Assembly (NCBI GenBank): GCA_900543035.1
Contig: UQPV01000005.1
Span: 1-64,000 of the forward strand
Direction of reading: 5' to 3'
DNA from: an uncultured Solobacterium sp.
GTDB taxonomy: Bacteria; Bacillota_I; Bacilli_A; Erysipelotrichales; Erysipelotrichaceae
DNA length: 64,000 nt
Both the position numbers and the translations under genes were made by a program. Below, one piece after another: positions 43,423 through 52,384 of this stretch; the first letter of the stretch is position 1, and each line of letters opens with the position of its first letter. Below the pieces are notes generated by a model. The model did no database searches, was not told the DNA's origin, and worked only from the letters and a program-made list of their open reading frames with translations.

Positions 43423-44377
43423 GTTCATCCTCCCGGTATGTCTCTACATTGGATCGATCGACGATCTGCAGATCGGTCTTTTCCTGTTCAGGGGGAATAT
43501 TGCCGTTCACCAGATAATCATACAGCAGTTCAACGCTGTGGTAGCCATACTGATAAAACGAAGTCGCCACGATGCCGTCCACCTTTCCTTCGCGAACGAG
43601 CTCCAGGTTGACCGGCATGTCATCGACGCCGTAGATCAGCACATCGTCGCGCAGACCGCTGTCATTGACGGCCTCCCAGCAGAATTCCGCAGACTCTGCC
43701 GCAAAGTTGATCGCCACGTTGATGTCCGGATGTTCCTGGATGACCGCATCCCATTCTTTGCGGGCCCGCGCCTCTTCGGATTTCGAATCGCTGACGCTGA
43801 CGATCTCCACGCCGCCGGGATGCTGAGCGAACACTTCTTCGATCTGACGGATCTGTTCCTGGGCGATGGTGAATCCTGATTCTGCCACCTGGATGGCGAT
43901 CCGCAGTTCGGTATCCGGGTCCACTCGTTCTTCGATATGGTCTAGGAGCAGTTCAGCTTGTTCCCGAAAGTCTTTCCCCATATAACAGATACGGTCTGAA
44001 TCCGGCATATCGCTGTCGACCAAAAAGACCGGGATGCCCAGATCCCAGGCAAGATTGACGACCTCGTCGCTTACGACGCCTTGGGTGATGATCGCGTCGA
44101 CATCCTGCAGGAATCCGGTCTGCATCACTTTTTCCATTGCTTCTGTATCAATGACATCCGGTCCCAGCCAGTCATATTTGATGCCAAGGTCCATACAGGC
44201 CTGTTCGAACCCTTCTTTGGCTTGCAGCCAGATGACATGATTGCGCAGCGGCGTTGCAAACAAAAAATACAAGTAGTCTTCGTCCTGTGCACCCCTGCTC
44301 TGTGTCTGACAGCCGCTCATTATCACTGCCAGCAGGACGAATATAGACAGGAAGATCTTGTTCAGCCTGCTTCGCAT
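43409..44377 (-). CDS. Sugar-binding periplasmic-type lipoprotein
   Basis: 322 residues. The signal peptide ends in the lipobox VIMSGCQ, so Cys22 or so would be lipidated and the protein tethered outside. The rest is a type I periplasmic binding fold of the RbsB/LacI class (FATPLRNHVIWLQAKEGFEQAC, AIITQGVVSDEVV, IPVFLVDSDMPDSD, VDGIVATSFYQYGYHSVELL). No ABC permease or ATPase follows; instead a histidine kinase and regulator do. It is therefore probably the ligand-sensing part of a three-component system. AAAGGAGTG precedes the ATG. Confidence 0.88.
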   Translation of the reverse strand: MRSRLNKIFLSIFVLLAVIMSGCQTQSRGAQDEDYLYFLFATPLRNHVIWLQAKEGFEQACMDLGIKYDWLGPDVIDTEAMEKVMQTGFLQDVDAIITQGVVSDEVVNLAWDLGIPVFLVDSDMPDSDRICYMGKDFREQAELLLDHIEERVDPDTELRIAIQVAESGFTIAQEQIRQIEEVFAQHPGGVEIVSVSDSKSEEARARKEWDAVIQEHPDINVAINFAAESAEFCWEAVNDSGLRDDVLIYGVDDMPVNLELVREGKVDGIVATSFYQYGYHSVELLYDYLVNGNIPPEQEKTDLQIVDRSNVETYREDEHESR

Positions 44378-44470
44378 CAGCCCACTCCTTTCCTGAAAAC
44401 ATGTACTCTCCTTCTTATTTTAGCAAAAGGATACAGGAAAAGATAATGTTTCCCGCATTTTTCCTCTAAA

Positions 44471-44506
44471 GATAAAATGAGGACCTTGGCTCATCTGCCA
44501 AAGTCC
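44471..44506 (-). terminator. Terminator of the GH89 gene
   Basis: On the minus strand GGACtTTGGC-AGATGA-GCCAAgGTCC then TCATTTTATC. It separates GH89 from the sensor operon downstream. Confidence 0.75.
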
Positions 44507-44524
44507 CCGTTCGGTGACATCTTA

Positions 44525-47500
44525 TTACTTCACCTGTCTTTTTCTTCTGAACAGGAAGATGCCTGCCGCAGATACTGCCAGCATGCCGGCAAACGCTGCC
44601 GTCTGTGCCGCTGCCGCGGTATTCGTCGTATCGGCATTCGTGCTGCCTGTGCTGTTTTCCACCAGCTGCAGGCCGTCGATGGCTATCTGCATCGTCTGAA
44701 CGGCCTGATCGACCTCTTCCTGCGTCGCTTCCGGATCAGCCAGCACACGCTTCACCGCTACGATCGTCCGATCCAGCATGTTCCTGCTTTCCACAGTATA
44801 GCCAGCCAGATCCAGACTGTTCGCATACGCGATGATCTCTTCCAATGCGCTCGTGTCTGCCTTCGTACGCGCGTTCAGGCGTGCTTCTCTCAGCGTCTTC
44901 ACCGCTTCGTCGATCTCTGCTTGGCTTGCCGCTGTGTTCAGCGCGTTCTGCGCGGCGTCAAGCTTGTCCTGCAGTCCTTCTACGCTGCTCGGTACATAGT
45001 TATCGATGTTGGCGATCATTTCGCTCACGAGCTCGATCTCATGCTCGAGGGCGCTCGTATCTAATGTGATGCTTTCCAGTCCTGCGATCGCGCTGCTCAG
45101 ATTCGTGATGGCATCTGTCACCTCAGCGGTCGTCGCATCGTCATTGATCGCTACGGCCTGTGCGGCATCGATCGCTGCCTGCAGTGCTTCGAGGCTTTCC
45201 GTCGTGTAGCTGCCGTCAAGGTAGCCGTTTGCGGCTTCGATCAAGGCGTTCAGCTCTGTCTTGGAGACGATCTCCCACAGCTCCTGTGCCGCCTTGGTCA
45301 TCGCTTTGTTTGCTGCCTTCAGCGCATCTGCCGTTGCGTCTTCACTGGCAAGCAGCTCTTCCGCTGCGGCGACCGCGTCTTTCAGTGCCTGCACCTTAGC
45401 CGGACGAAGTCCTTCCACGTTGCTCAGGATGTGTTCGTTGATGAAGTCGATCGTCGCTTGGACATCAGCTCTCAGCGCTTCCACATCACTGGATCCGTTC
45501 AGATCCTGCAGCGCTTCGCTCAAATCGAGCAATGCACTCACGACCGCGGTCACGGATGCGTTGTCCGGATCAGCGAGCAGTGCCTTGGCCGCGGTGATCG
45601 CTGCGTTCAGCGCATCATCATCAGAACCAAGCGCTTCGGCCTTGCCGACCATATCCTGCAAAGCGTTCAGCGCGGATGCGCTCGCCTTGGCCTGCAGCGC
45701 ATTCATGGCGTTCTGCAGATCTGCGGCAGCCTGATCGACTTCTTCCTGGCTGTCCGACTGTGCCAAGATCGTTTCGGCCTGGGCCAGTGCTGTTTCCAGG
45801 GCAGCCCAGCTGTCGGTCGTGTATGCGGATCCCTGCAAAGCATGCGCTTTAGCGATCCATTCATTCAATTCGCTCTTATCGGTCGTGATGATCTGATCAG
45901 TAAACGTCTCTGCAGCCTGTTTCAGTTCCTCTGCGGCCTGGCTGAGTACAGAAGCATCTGTGCTGTCCAATGCATCTTGCGCTTTGGCGATGGCAGCGGC
46001 CAGCGCATCATGCGCTTCCTGAGAAACATTGCCGGTATCGCTGCCGACCGCACAGCTGTCTAACAGCTGCTGCGCCAGTTCGATCTGTGCCTGCAATGCT
46101 TCTTTTCCTTCCAGCAGTGCCAATGCGGTATCATTGGCTGCCGCCAGGGCCTGCTGCGCGTCGTCCAGCTGTGCCTGGGTGACTTTATACGTTTCATATA
46201 CGGTTCTCGCGCTGTCATAGGCGGCATTCAATGCCTCATTGTCTGCGAGATCCGCGTGACTCATCAAGATCTCTGCTTCGTTCAGTTCGCGTAACAGCGC
46301 ACCGCGGTCGATGCTGACATAACTGAGCAGATAGTTTCGATATGCTTCGCTCAGCACTTCTTTCTGTGCGCTGACAGCCATGGAAGTCATCTCTCCAGCT
46401 GCCAGTTCTTCCGCAGCAGTGATGGCGGCCTGCAGCGCGTCGTACTGCGCCTGTCCATAGTTTCCGGCATATTCACCGACGGTCGTACCGTTCACCTTGC
46501 TGCGCAGATCAGAGATGTAGGAAAGCAGTTCAGCGCTCTGGTTGCTGCTGTAGAAAGCGATATCCTGCAGCTCATCGCCTGCGGCGTTTACCGTGAGGCG
46601 GATGCTGTCGCAGAGCACAGCGTCCAGTGTCTCCACATAGCGGTCTGCATCGGATGTATTGGCACTGCGATCAACGAACATCTGCCATTCGCCATCTCCC
46701 AGCTTTGTTTCGATCTGGAAGCGCAGCGGAGCATCGCTCTTCTTAATGATCTCATATGCATACAGGTCGATCTCCTGCGGCAGCTGGAATTCAAATACTT
46801 GTGTACCGTCTTCTGCCAATGTGATCGATGTCGCGGAATCCTGATCGAGCAGCTTCTGCAGATCTTCATCGCTCAGCTGCGGATCAGTGGTGATCTGCGC
46901 GTCAGCGGCAACATTTTCCGCGGTGGCGAAAGCTTCGATCTCAGAAAGTGCCGGAGAAGCGAGGTAGAACTCACCGCCGGCTGCACGGCCGCTGATCTCC
47001 ACCAATACCTTGCGTGCCTTTACTGCCTCATCCAGCGTGATCGTATAAGACTGGACCATATCTGCGGTATTTTCGCTCATGTCCTGAATGACGGTCTGCG
47101 TGCCATCTTCTGCTTCCAGGATCACCCGGTATTGGAAGCGCAGGCCTGCCTTTTCAAAATGCACGACAACTTGTTCGATGCTTTCTTCCCGGCCAAAGTC
47201 GGTCTGGAAAGTTGTCGGGAAGACATCTGATCCGACATTATACAGATCAGATGTGCTGCCATTGGTCAGGATATCTGTATCTACTGTGCCATTGGCATTG
47301 ATGACCTGAGAAGTCTTTCCGGAAGCGACATCTGCGCCCATGAAACGAACGGCCTGTTCCTGAAGCAGCTCGATCTCTGCCAGTGCCGGCCATGCGAGAT
47401 AGAATTCGCCGCCTTCCGCGCGTGCCTTCAAGTTGACATACACTTTCTTCACATTTGCACCGATCTCGATCGTGTACATGCCAGCCAGATCCTGGGTATT

Positions 47501-50500
47501 GTCTGACATATCCTGTACGGTCGTCTGGCTGCCCTGAGCATCCTCTATGATGACATCGTACTGATAACGCAGCCCTGGTTTTTCAAAGTACAGCTCCATG
47601 ATATCTACATATTGTTCTTCATCGAGTTCCAGGACGATCTGTGCCGGATAATAGTCACCATTGCTTACCCAGAGCGATCCGGTATCCCCATCAGTGATCA
47701 GGCTGGTTTCGCCGGTCGGTGTCGTCACGCTGGCGCCAAGCGCCACATTTTCATAGTTTTTCTGTTCCTGCTGTACGCCATATACGATCAGCTCGGCCAC
47801 GGCCGGGACGATGCTTGCATCATCACTCGTAAAGGTGAAGCGCACTGCGGAAGCTATGCCCTGCCAGTCGATCAGTGTCTGGCTCGTGATCTCGCCGCTG
47901 TCATCTTCTGCCACGATCTGCCATGCGCCATCGCTGTATGCTTCTACGACATAGCTGTATGGGAAGCCGCCCGCGATCTGCTGCATGTCGATCTCCATGC
48001 CGGAGATCTGTGCTTCTTCTTCCAGATTGATGCTCAGCGTAAAGCTGTCCGCATGTTCAGCAGCCTGCCACAGCGTCTCTTTTCCGCCATCGGTCAACAG
48101 GTCAGTCGATGAGCCTTCGGCTGTCGCGATCGACGCATTCACGCTCTTGCCCAGCGCAAGGTTCTCGCTCTGGGTGCTCGGTGTCTCCACCAGTTCTTCC
48201 AGATCAGCGATCGTATAGTTATCCAGCACTTGCTGGCTCAAGGCTTTCAGGTCCCTGCCGCTTGCTTCAGTCGCGTAAGCTGTGCCTTGGTCTGATTTTT
48301 CATTGGCCCATTCAAATTCCATCAAGAACCAATTGGTACTTGGCATCGCAGTGCCATCGGTCAATGCTGCTTTCGCATCATTCACCCACTTTTCCCAGCG
48401 CGGATAATAATAGTCTTTCGTCAGGCCGGCCCACTGGCGGTTAGAGTAATCGCGCAGTCCGCCGCCATTGGCATTCTTATAGCCGCCCCATGTCGTGATC
48501 AGGCTGCGGGCATTGAATTCAAAGAGATCTTTGGTCCAGTCATCGCTGTCCGCTACCATCGATCTTGCGTCTTCGATCCAGGTGCCGACAAGGAAATCAC
48601 TGCTGCAAGAAAGGATCTCATCCTGAAGCAGGATCATCTCCAGGAAATCAGAAGAAATGGCATCAAACAGCTCAAGATCACCATTCTGATATGCGCTCAC
48701 CATTTCTGTATGGTATTCCTGCGCGCTGTTGGCAACTACCTGACGCAGGATATCGACAAAGTCATAAACAAATGCCGGGCTGTCCTTGAATGTATCATAA
48801 TTCTTTGCCATCAAGGCTGCCGCTTCTTCCAGCAGTTCCTTATCATAGTTGATATCAGAATGTCCCCAGCTGGACGCAGAAGTGAAGTTGGTGGTCGGCC
48901 GGGAATTGATGACCGATTCAGCTGCGCCTTGATAATATGTATCTTTGCTGTTGTATCCAGTTTCCAACATGATCTCCCATACGCGCTGGATATCTTCATT
49001 GGTTCCGCCATAAATGCGTTCAGCATAATCCTGCACCCATTCCCGGTAATCGATCGGATCTTTGGTCCATGTCATATCCCAGAGCAATTCATACATCATC
49101 GGCGAGTTTTCAATGGCTTCCGGCGTCATGCCGATGCCCTGCATATATTCAGTGCTCTGATGATCGTCCGGAATATTCTGTGATACATCGTCCGGATTGC
49201 CATCGATGCCCATGCGGCCGCCGAAGTTATGCAGCATGCACCATACCCATGGGATATCGTTGCGCTCCATCACACTGTAGCTTGGATTGATCTCAGAAAA
49301 GAGATCCAGGACAAGTGCCTGATCTTTGACTTTCAATCCGCTCAGCTTGGCATCGGTCATGCTTCCGGACCACTGCTGGATCAGCCAGATGGCATCTTCG
49401 TCATTTTCGATCATCTTCTGCTGGACGGTCTCATAGACAAGGGAAACATCCATGTCGCCGGTGCGTCCGCCTTCATGGAACGGGTCTACCGCATAATAAT
49501 TGGTCACATCGCCAAAGATATCGCGCTGATTTTGATAGAAATAATCAGCCATCTCGGAGAAGTAATCTTTCTGTCCGTCATCCACATATGTCCGCAGCAT
49601 ATCCGGACGGGTATAGCCGCACCAGGTTCCCTGCTCGATGACGGTCGCATCAGTATATTTCTCATCAAAGTTGGTCGGCACCATGCCGGAGAAACCGCTG
49701 AGCACCGGGGTGATACCATACGTCTGCATACGGTCATGCATCTTTCTGGCCAGTTCCACGCGATTCTCGAACCAGCTGTCTGGCAATTCTCCGCCATAAC
49801 CAGTCATGTTCTGCATATAGTACCAGGCAAAGTAAGCCGGTCCGCAAAGATACTCTTTGATCTCTGCGTCAGTATAACCGTAATCCTGCAAGGTCCGGCG
49901 GATGACTTCTTCCTGACCGACGATATCGAGCATCAGGTTGATGCCGGACATGGCGGCCCAGTCCAGGAACGCTTCATATTCATCCCAGTCCCAGAATGCC
50001 ATCGTGTAAGAATATGTACAGAAGTTCAGCGCATAACGCACATCATAGTCTGTCTCCTTCACGATCGATTCGCCGACAGCCGGCAATGTATCCGGCATAT
50101 CCAGCTGTGAGGCGAACAGCGGATTGTAGTCCACCTTGCAATAGTAACGCAGGTAGTAGTTGAATCCGGACGCCATGGCGACGCCATTGTTGCCGCGAAT
50201 GAGGATCTTACCATCCTCACCGTCACTGACTTCAAAGATGTCTTTGCCATCGCTGTTGTCCTCGCGCAGCGCGAACACAAAATCGTCTTTCCATTCGTCA
50301 CCGATGACGCGGCCGACCAGCTCGGACATCTCATTGATCGTCTTCTGGTTCGCATATTCTTCATCATTCTCGAAACGCTCGTATTCCTCAGCCCACTGTG
50401 TTTCGCTGAAATCAGTCGTCTCGATGTTTGTCTCGTAGGTCTGGGCATCGCCGATGCGCGTGCCATATACTTTGACTTCTGCCAGATTGCCTTCCATCTG

Positions 50501-50962
50501 TGCGGAATTATAGCTCAGATTGATGCGCAGCTGGCTGGCGTCGACATCTACCGTATAGACATCTCCTTCAGCGTCAGCCAGATCGTCATCTGCCTTATAC
50601 GCGATCTTATTGAACTCCGCGCCGGTCTGTGAGGCGTAGATCTCATGATGGTTGTAGGTGTTGTTTGTCTGATTGAAGATCTCGATCTTCGTGATGTGAT
50701 ACAGTCCATCCAGCTTCAGATCGATATAGCGATAGTAATCCTCCATGGAGGATGAAGACGGGGTAAGATAGTACGTATCCACAGCGCCGTCTATGGCAAG
50801 CGCTGCTTCATGGCCGGCCGTGCTCTTTCCGCTTGCTTCGATCCCGTCGATCTGCGGATCTTCCGCAGCCTTGACCTGCATGCCGCCCATGGTGCCGAAT
50901 GCTCCGCTGACAGCCATGATCCCTGCCAGGATGAGCATGCACCCTTTCCTCAGATAATGCAT
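44525..50962 (-). CDS. GH89 alpha-N-acetylglucosaminidase, cell surface
   Basis: 2145 residues. A signal peptide ends near VKA-AE (residue 34). An F5/8-type domain follows (about 40-170), then the NAGLU N-domain, catalytic barrel and helical domain (about 185-930). By analogy with Clostridium perfringens AgnC and human NAGLU, Glu497 in DPFHEGG is the acid/base and Glu615 in GMTPEAIE the nucleophile. Several F5/8 or CBM32-like domains (about 945-1490) and roughly nine FIVAR-type three-helix repeats come next. The end is a hydrophobic segment and RRKRQ tail, with no LPXTG. It removes alpha-GlcNAc caps, as on gastric mucin. ATG 50962 follows AAGGAGAGG; the frame also reads from a TTG one codon earlier. 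Confidence 0.92.
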   Translation of the reverse strand: MHYLRKGCMLILAGIMAVSGAFGTMGGMQVKAAEDPQIDGIEASGKSTAGHEAALAIDGAVDTYYLTPSSSSMEDYYRYIDLKLDGLYHITKIEIFNQTNNTYNHHEIYASQTGAEFNKIAYKADDDLADAEGDVYTVDVDASQLRINLSYNSAQMEGNLAEVKVYGTRIGDAQTYETNIETTDFSETQWAEEYERFENDEEYANQKTINEMSELVGRVIGDEWKDDFVFALREDNSDGKDIFEVSDGEDGKILIRGNNGVAMASGFNYYLRYYCKVDYNPLFASQLDMPDTLPAVGESIVKETDYDVRYALNFCTYSYTMAFWDWDEYEAFLDWAAMSGINLMLDIVGQEEVIRRTLQDYGYTDAEIKEYLCGPAYFAWYYMQNMTGYGGELPDSWFENRVELARKMHDRMQTYGITPVLSGFSGMVPTNFDEKYTDATVIEQGTWCGYTRPDMLRTYVDDGQKDYFSEMADYFYQNQRDIFGDVTNYYAVDPFHEGGRTGDMDVSLVYETVQQKMIENDEDAIWLIQQWSGSMTDAKLSGLKVKDQALVLDLFSEINPSYSVMERNDIPWVWCMLHNFGGRMGIDGNPDDVSQNIPDDHQSTEYMQGIGMTPEAIENSPMMYELLWDMTWTKDPIDYREWVQDYAERIYGGTNEDIQRVWEIMLETGYNSKDTYYQGAAESVINSRPTTNFTSASSWGHSDINYDKELLEEAAALMAKNYDTFKDSPAFVYDFVDILRQVVANSAQEYHTEMVSAYQNGDLELFDAISSDFLEMILLQDEILSCSSDFLVGTWIEDARSMVADSDDWTKDLFEFNARSLITTWGGYKNANGGGLRDYSNRQWAGLTKDYYYPRWEKWVNDAKAALTDGTAMPSTNWFLMEFEWANEKSDQGTAYATEASGRDLKALSQQVLDNYTIADLEELVETPSTQSENLALGKSVNASIATAEGSSTDLLTDGGKETLWQAAEHADSFTLSINLEEEAQISGMEIDMQQIAGGFPYSYVVEAYSDGAWQIVAEDDSGEITSQTLIDWQGIASAVRFTFTSDDASIVPAVAELIVYGVQQEQKNYENVALGASVTTPTGETSLITDGDTGSLWVSNGDYYPAQIVLELDEEQYVDIMELYFEKPGLRYQYDVIIEDAQGSQTTVQDMSDNTQDLAGMYTIEIGANVKKVYVNLKARAEGGEFYLAWPALAEIELLQEQAVRFMGADVASGKTSQVINANGTVDTDILTNGSTSDLYNVGSDVFPTTFQTDFGREESIEQVVVHFEKAGLRFQYRVILEAEDGTQTVIQDMSENTADMVQSYTITLDEAVKARKVLVEISGRAAGGEFYLASPALSEIEAFATAENVAADAQITTDPQLSDEDLQKLLDQDSATSITLAEDGTQVFEFQLPQEIDLYAYEIIKKSDAPLRFQIETKLGDGEWQMFVDRSANTSDADRYVETLDAVLCDSIRLTVNAAGDELQDIAFYSSNQSAELLSYISDLRSKVNGTTVGEYAGNYGQAQYDALQAAITAAEELAAGEMTSMAVSAQKEVLSEAYRNYLLSYVSIDRGALLRELNEAEILMSHADLADNEALNAAYDSARTVYETYKVTQAQLDDAQQALAAANDTALALLEGKEALQAQIELAQQLLDSCAVGSDTGNVSQEAHDALAAAIAKAQDALDSTDASVLSQAAEELKQAAETFTDQIITTDKSELNEWIAKAHALQGSAYTTDSWAALETALAQAETILAQSDSQEEVDQAAADLQNAMNALQAKASASALNALQDMVGKAEALGSDDDALNAAITAAKALLADPDNASVTAVVSALLDLSEALQDLNGSSDVEALRADVQATIDFINEHILSNVEGLRPAKVQALKDAVAAAEELLASEDATADALKAANKAMTKAAQELWEIVSKTELNALIEAANGYLDGSYTTESLEALQAAIDAAQAVAINDDATTAEVTDAITNLSSAIAGLESITLDTSALEHEIELVSEMIANIDNYVPSSVEGLQDKLDAAQNALNTAASQAEIDEAVKTLREARLNARTKADTSALEEIIAYANSLDLAGYTVESRNMLDRTIVAVKRVLADPEATQEEVDQAVQTMQIAIDGLQLVENSTGSTNADTTNTAAAAQTAAFAGMLAVSAAGIFLFRRKRQVK
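44541..45840 (-). repeat. FIVAR-coding 3' repeat shared with GH20, copy 1
   Basis: The last 1.3 kb of GH89 is closely similar at DNA level to the last 1.3 kb of GH20 (55450-56760), with long identical stretches such as the segment coding KTELNALIEAANGYLDG. Same order of FIVAR units and same C-terminal anchor. Confidence 0.8.
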
Positions 50963-51027
50963 CAATTTTCCTCTCCTTCTTCATCAGTCATGACCGCGAA
51001 TGTAACCGCTGTCATGTCCGTGACTTT

Positions 51028-51056
51028 ATTTTACAATAAAATCAATTGTAATATCT
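51028..51056 (-). promoter_or_regulatory. Promoter of GH89
   Basis: On the minus strand TAAAAT (51028-51033) with a poor -35 (AGATAT, 51051-51056) 17 nt upstream that lies in the proximal operator repeat. The weak -35 suggests dependence on an activator. Confidence 0.5.
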
Positions 51057-51074
51057 TGCGCTTTCTTGTAATAT
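51046..51074. promoter_or_regulatory. Paired 9-bp direct repeats, GH89 operator
   Basis: TTGTAATAT at 51046-51054 and again at 51066-51074 on the plus strand, start to start 20 bp, with CTTGCGCTTTC between. The same element, with three differences, precedes GH20. Confidence 0.65.
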
Positions 51075-51115
51075 TTTGTTATCTTGACTGACGCTTTGTT
51101 CAAGGAGGGATCCGC

Positions 51116-51625
51116 ATGACTTTTGCCTGTATCTGGCTTTGCTGTGTCAACCTCGCCGCCTTCATCTTGTACGGCGCAAAACGCGCTGTCCTGCGCGCAG
51201 CGGGACGTCTTGCCCTCATCAGCGGCGGCGCCTTGGGCGCTTCATTGTCCGCATCATTCATCAGGCGCGGCAGGCGAAAGGATATTCCGCTTCCCTTCTG
51301 TCTGATCTGGCTCATCGTGCAGGCCGTCTTGTTCTGGATGATCGGCATCGAGCCTGTCGTTTTGCCAGATGCGCTCTTGTTGTTTCTGGCCGTGATCAAT
51401 GTGATCGCGTTCATCGGCTATGGGGCAGATAAAGGAAAGGCGATGATGCATGCCTGGCGCATCCGGGAATCGCTATTGCTCATCCTGGCGGCAGCGGGCG
51501 GTTCGCTGGGCGCATTCAGCGCCATGACGCTGTTTCGCCATAAGATCAGCGACACCCGCTTCTTCATCACCGTGCCGATCCTGTTGATCATCCACCTGGC
51601 GCTCATCGGCTGGCTGTTCAGCTAA
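51116..51625 (+). CDS. DUF1294 membrane protein, internally duplicated
   Basis: 169 residues. The C-terminal half (about 85-165) is a standard DUF1294 unit: VINVIAFIGYGADKGKAM, WRIRESLLLILAAAGGSLGAF and FRHKISDTRFF. The N-terminal half (about 5-75) looks like a decayed copy: VNLAAFILYGAKRAVLRAAGR, ALISGGALGASLSASFIRR and RRKDIPLPF. Usual DUF1294 proteins are single units of about 90 residues. Function unknown. AAGGAGGG precedes the ATG. Confidence 0.82.
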   Translation: MTFACIWLCCVNLAAFILYGAKRAVLRAAGRLALISGGALGASLSASFIRRGRRKDIPLPFCLIWLIVQAVLFWMIGIEPVVLPDALLLFLAVINVIAFIGYGADKGKAMMHAWRIRESLLLILAAAGGSLGAFSAMTLFRHKISDTRFFITVPILLIIHLALIGWLFS

Positions 51626-51662
51626 AAAGGGAAATGTCTTCATCGAGACACTTCCCTTTTTT
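51624..51662. terminator. Bidirectional terminator, DUF1294 / tcdA
   Basis: AAAAAGGGAAaTGTCT and AGACAcTTCCCTTTTTT arms; serves both convergent genes. Confidence 0.88.
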
Positions 51663-51664
51663 AA

Positions 51665-52384
51665 CTATTGAAGCAAGGTGCGCACCGCATAGGATGCACA
51701 GACCAGACCGGCCGCGCCCGGAACGAACGATGAGCTCGCCGGAGGCATCTTTTCCTTTCTGGTCTTGCCTTCCGCATTGACGATCTTATGCTGGACCATC
51801 GGCTGCTCCGTGGAACAGACGACCGGGATCTTGCCGCGGATGCCGACCTTGCGGATCATCTGCCGCATGATCTTGGCCAGGGGGTCATAGCTGGTCTTCA
51901 TCAGATCCATGATCTCGATCTTCGTGGGATCCATGCGGTTGGCCATGCCCATGCTGGAGATGAACGGTATCCCATGCTCGAGACAGTAGACGATGCAGTC
52001 GCGCTTGCTGCTCAGGGTGTCGATGGCATCGACGACGAAATCCACCGGTTCACTGAAGATCTGCACATTGGCTTCTGCATCATAAAACAGCTGATGACAG
52101 ACGACCTGGATGTCGCTGCGGTAAGAAAGGATCCGTTCCTTCATCGCTTCGCTCTTCGGCTGTCCGATCGTATCGAACTGGGCCATCATCTGCCGGTTCA
52201 GATTGCTCAATGCCACATGATCTCCATCCACCAGGATCAGCTTGCCGATGCCGCTCCTCGCCAGCGCCTCAGCGCAGTATGATCCGACGCCGCCGACGCC
52301 GAGGACACAGACACAGCTTTGTTTCAGCCGCTGCAGCCCCATCTCCCCGATGAGCAGCGATGTCCTGGATTCTGCCGTTTCCAT
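51665..52384 (-). CDS. tcdA: tRNA threonylcarbamoyladenosine dehydratase TcdA
   Basis: 239-residue ThiF/E1-like enzyme that cyclises t6A37 in tRNA to ct6A. The adenylation motif is LGVGGVGSYCAEALARSGIG, with VDGDHVALSNLNRQ and the FVVDAIDTLSSKRDCI segment. No cysteine-zinc CxxC pairs of ThiF/MoeB are seen, which fits TcdA. It is last of mutL-miaA-tcdA and starts right after the miaA stop; both neighbours' products also touch nucleic acids, and miaA modifies the same tRNA position region. Confidence 0.9.
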   Translation of the reverse strand: METAESRTSLLIGEMGLQRLKQSCVCVLGVGGVGSYCAEALARSGIGKLILVDGDHVALSNLNRQMMAQFDTIGQPKSEAMKERILSYRSDIQVVCHQLFYDAEANVQIFSEPVDFVVDAIDTLSSKRDCIVYCLEHGIPFISSMGMANRMDPTKIEIMDLMKTSYDPLAKIMRQMIRKVGIRGKIPVVCSTEQPMVQHKIVNAEGKTRKEKMPPASSSFVPGAAGLVCASYAVRTLLQ

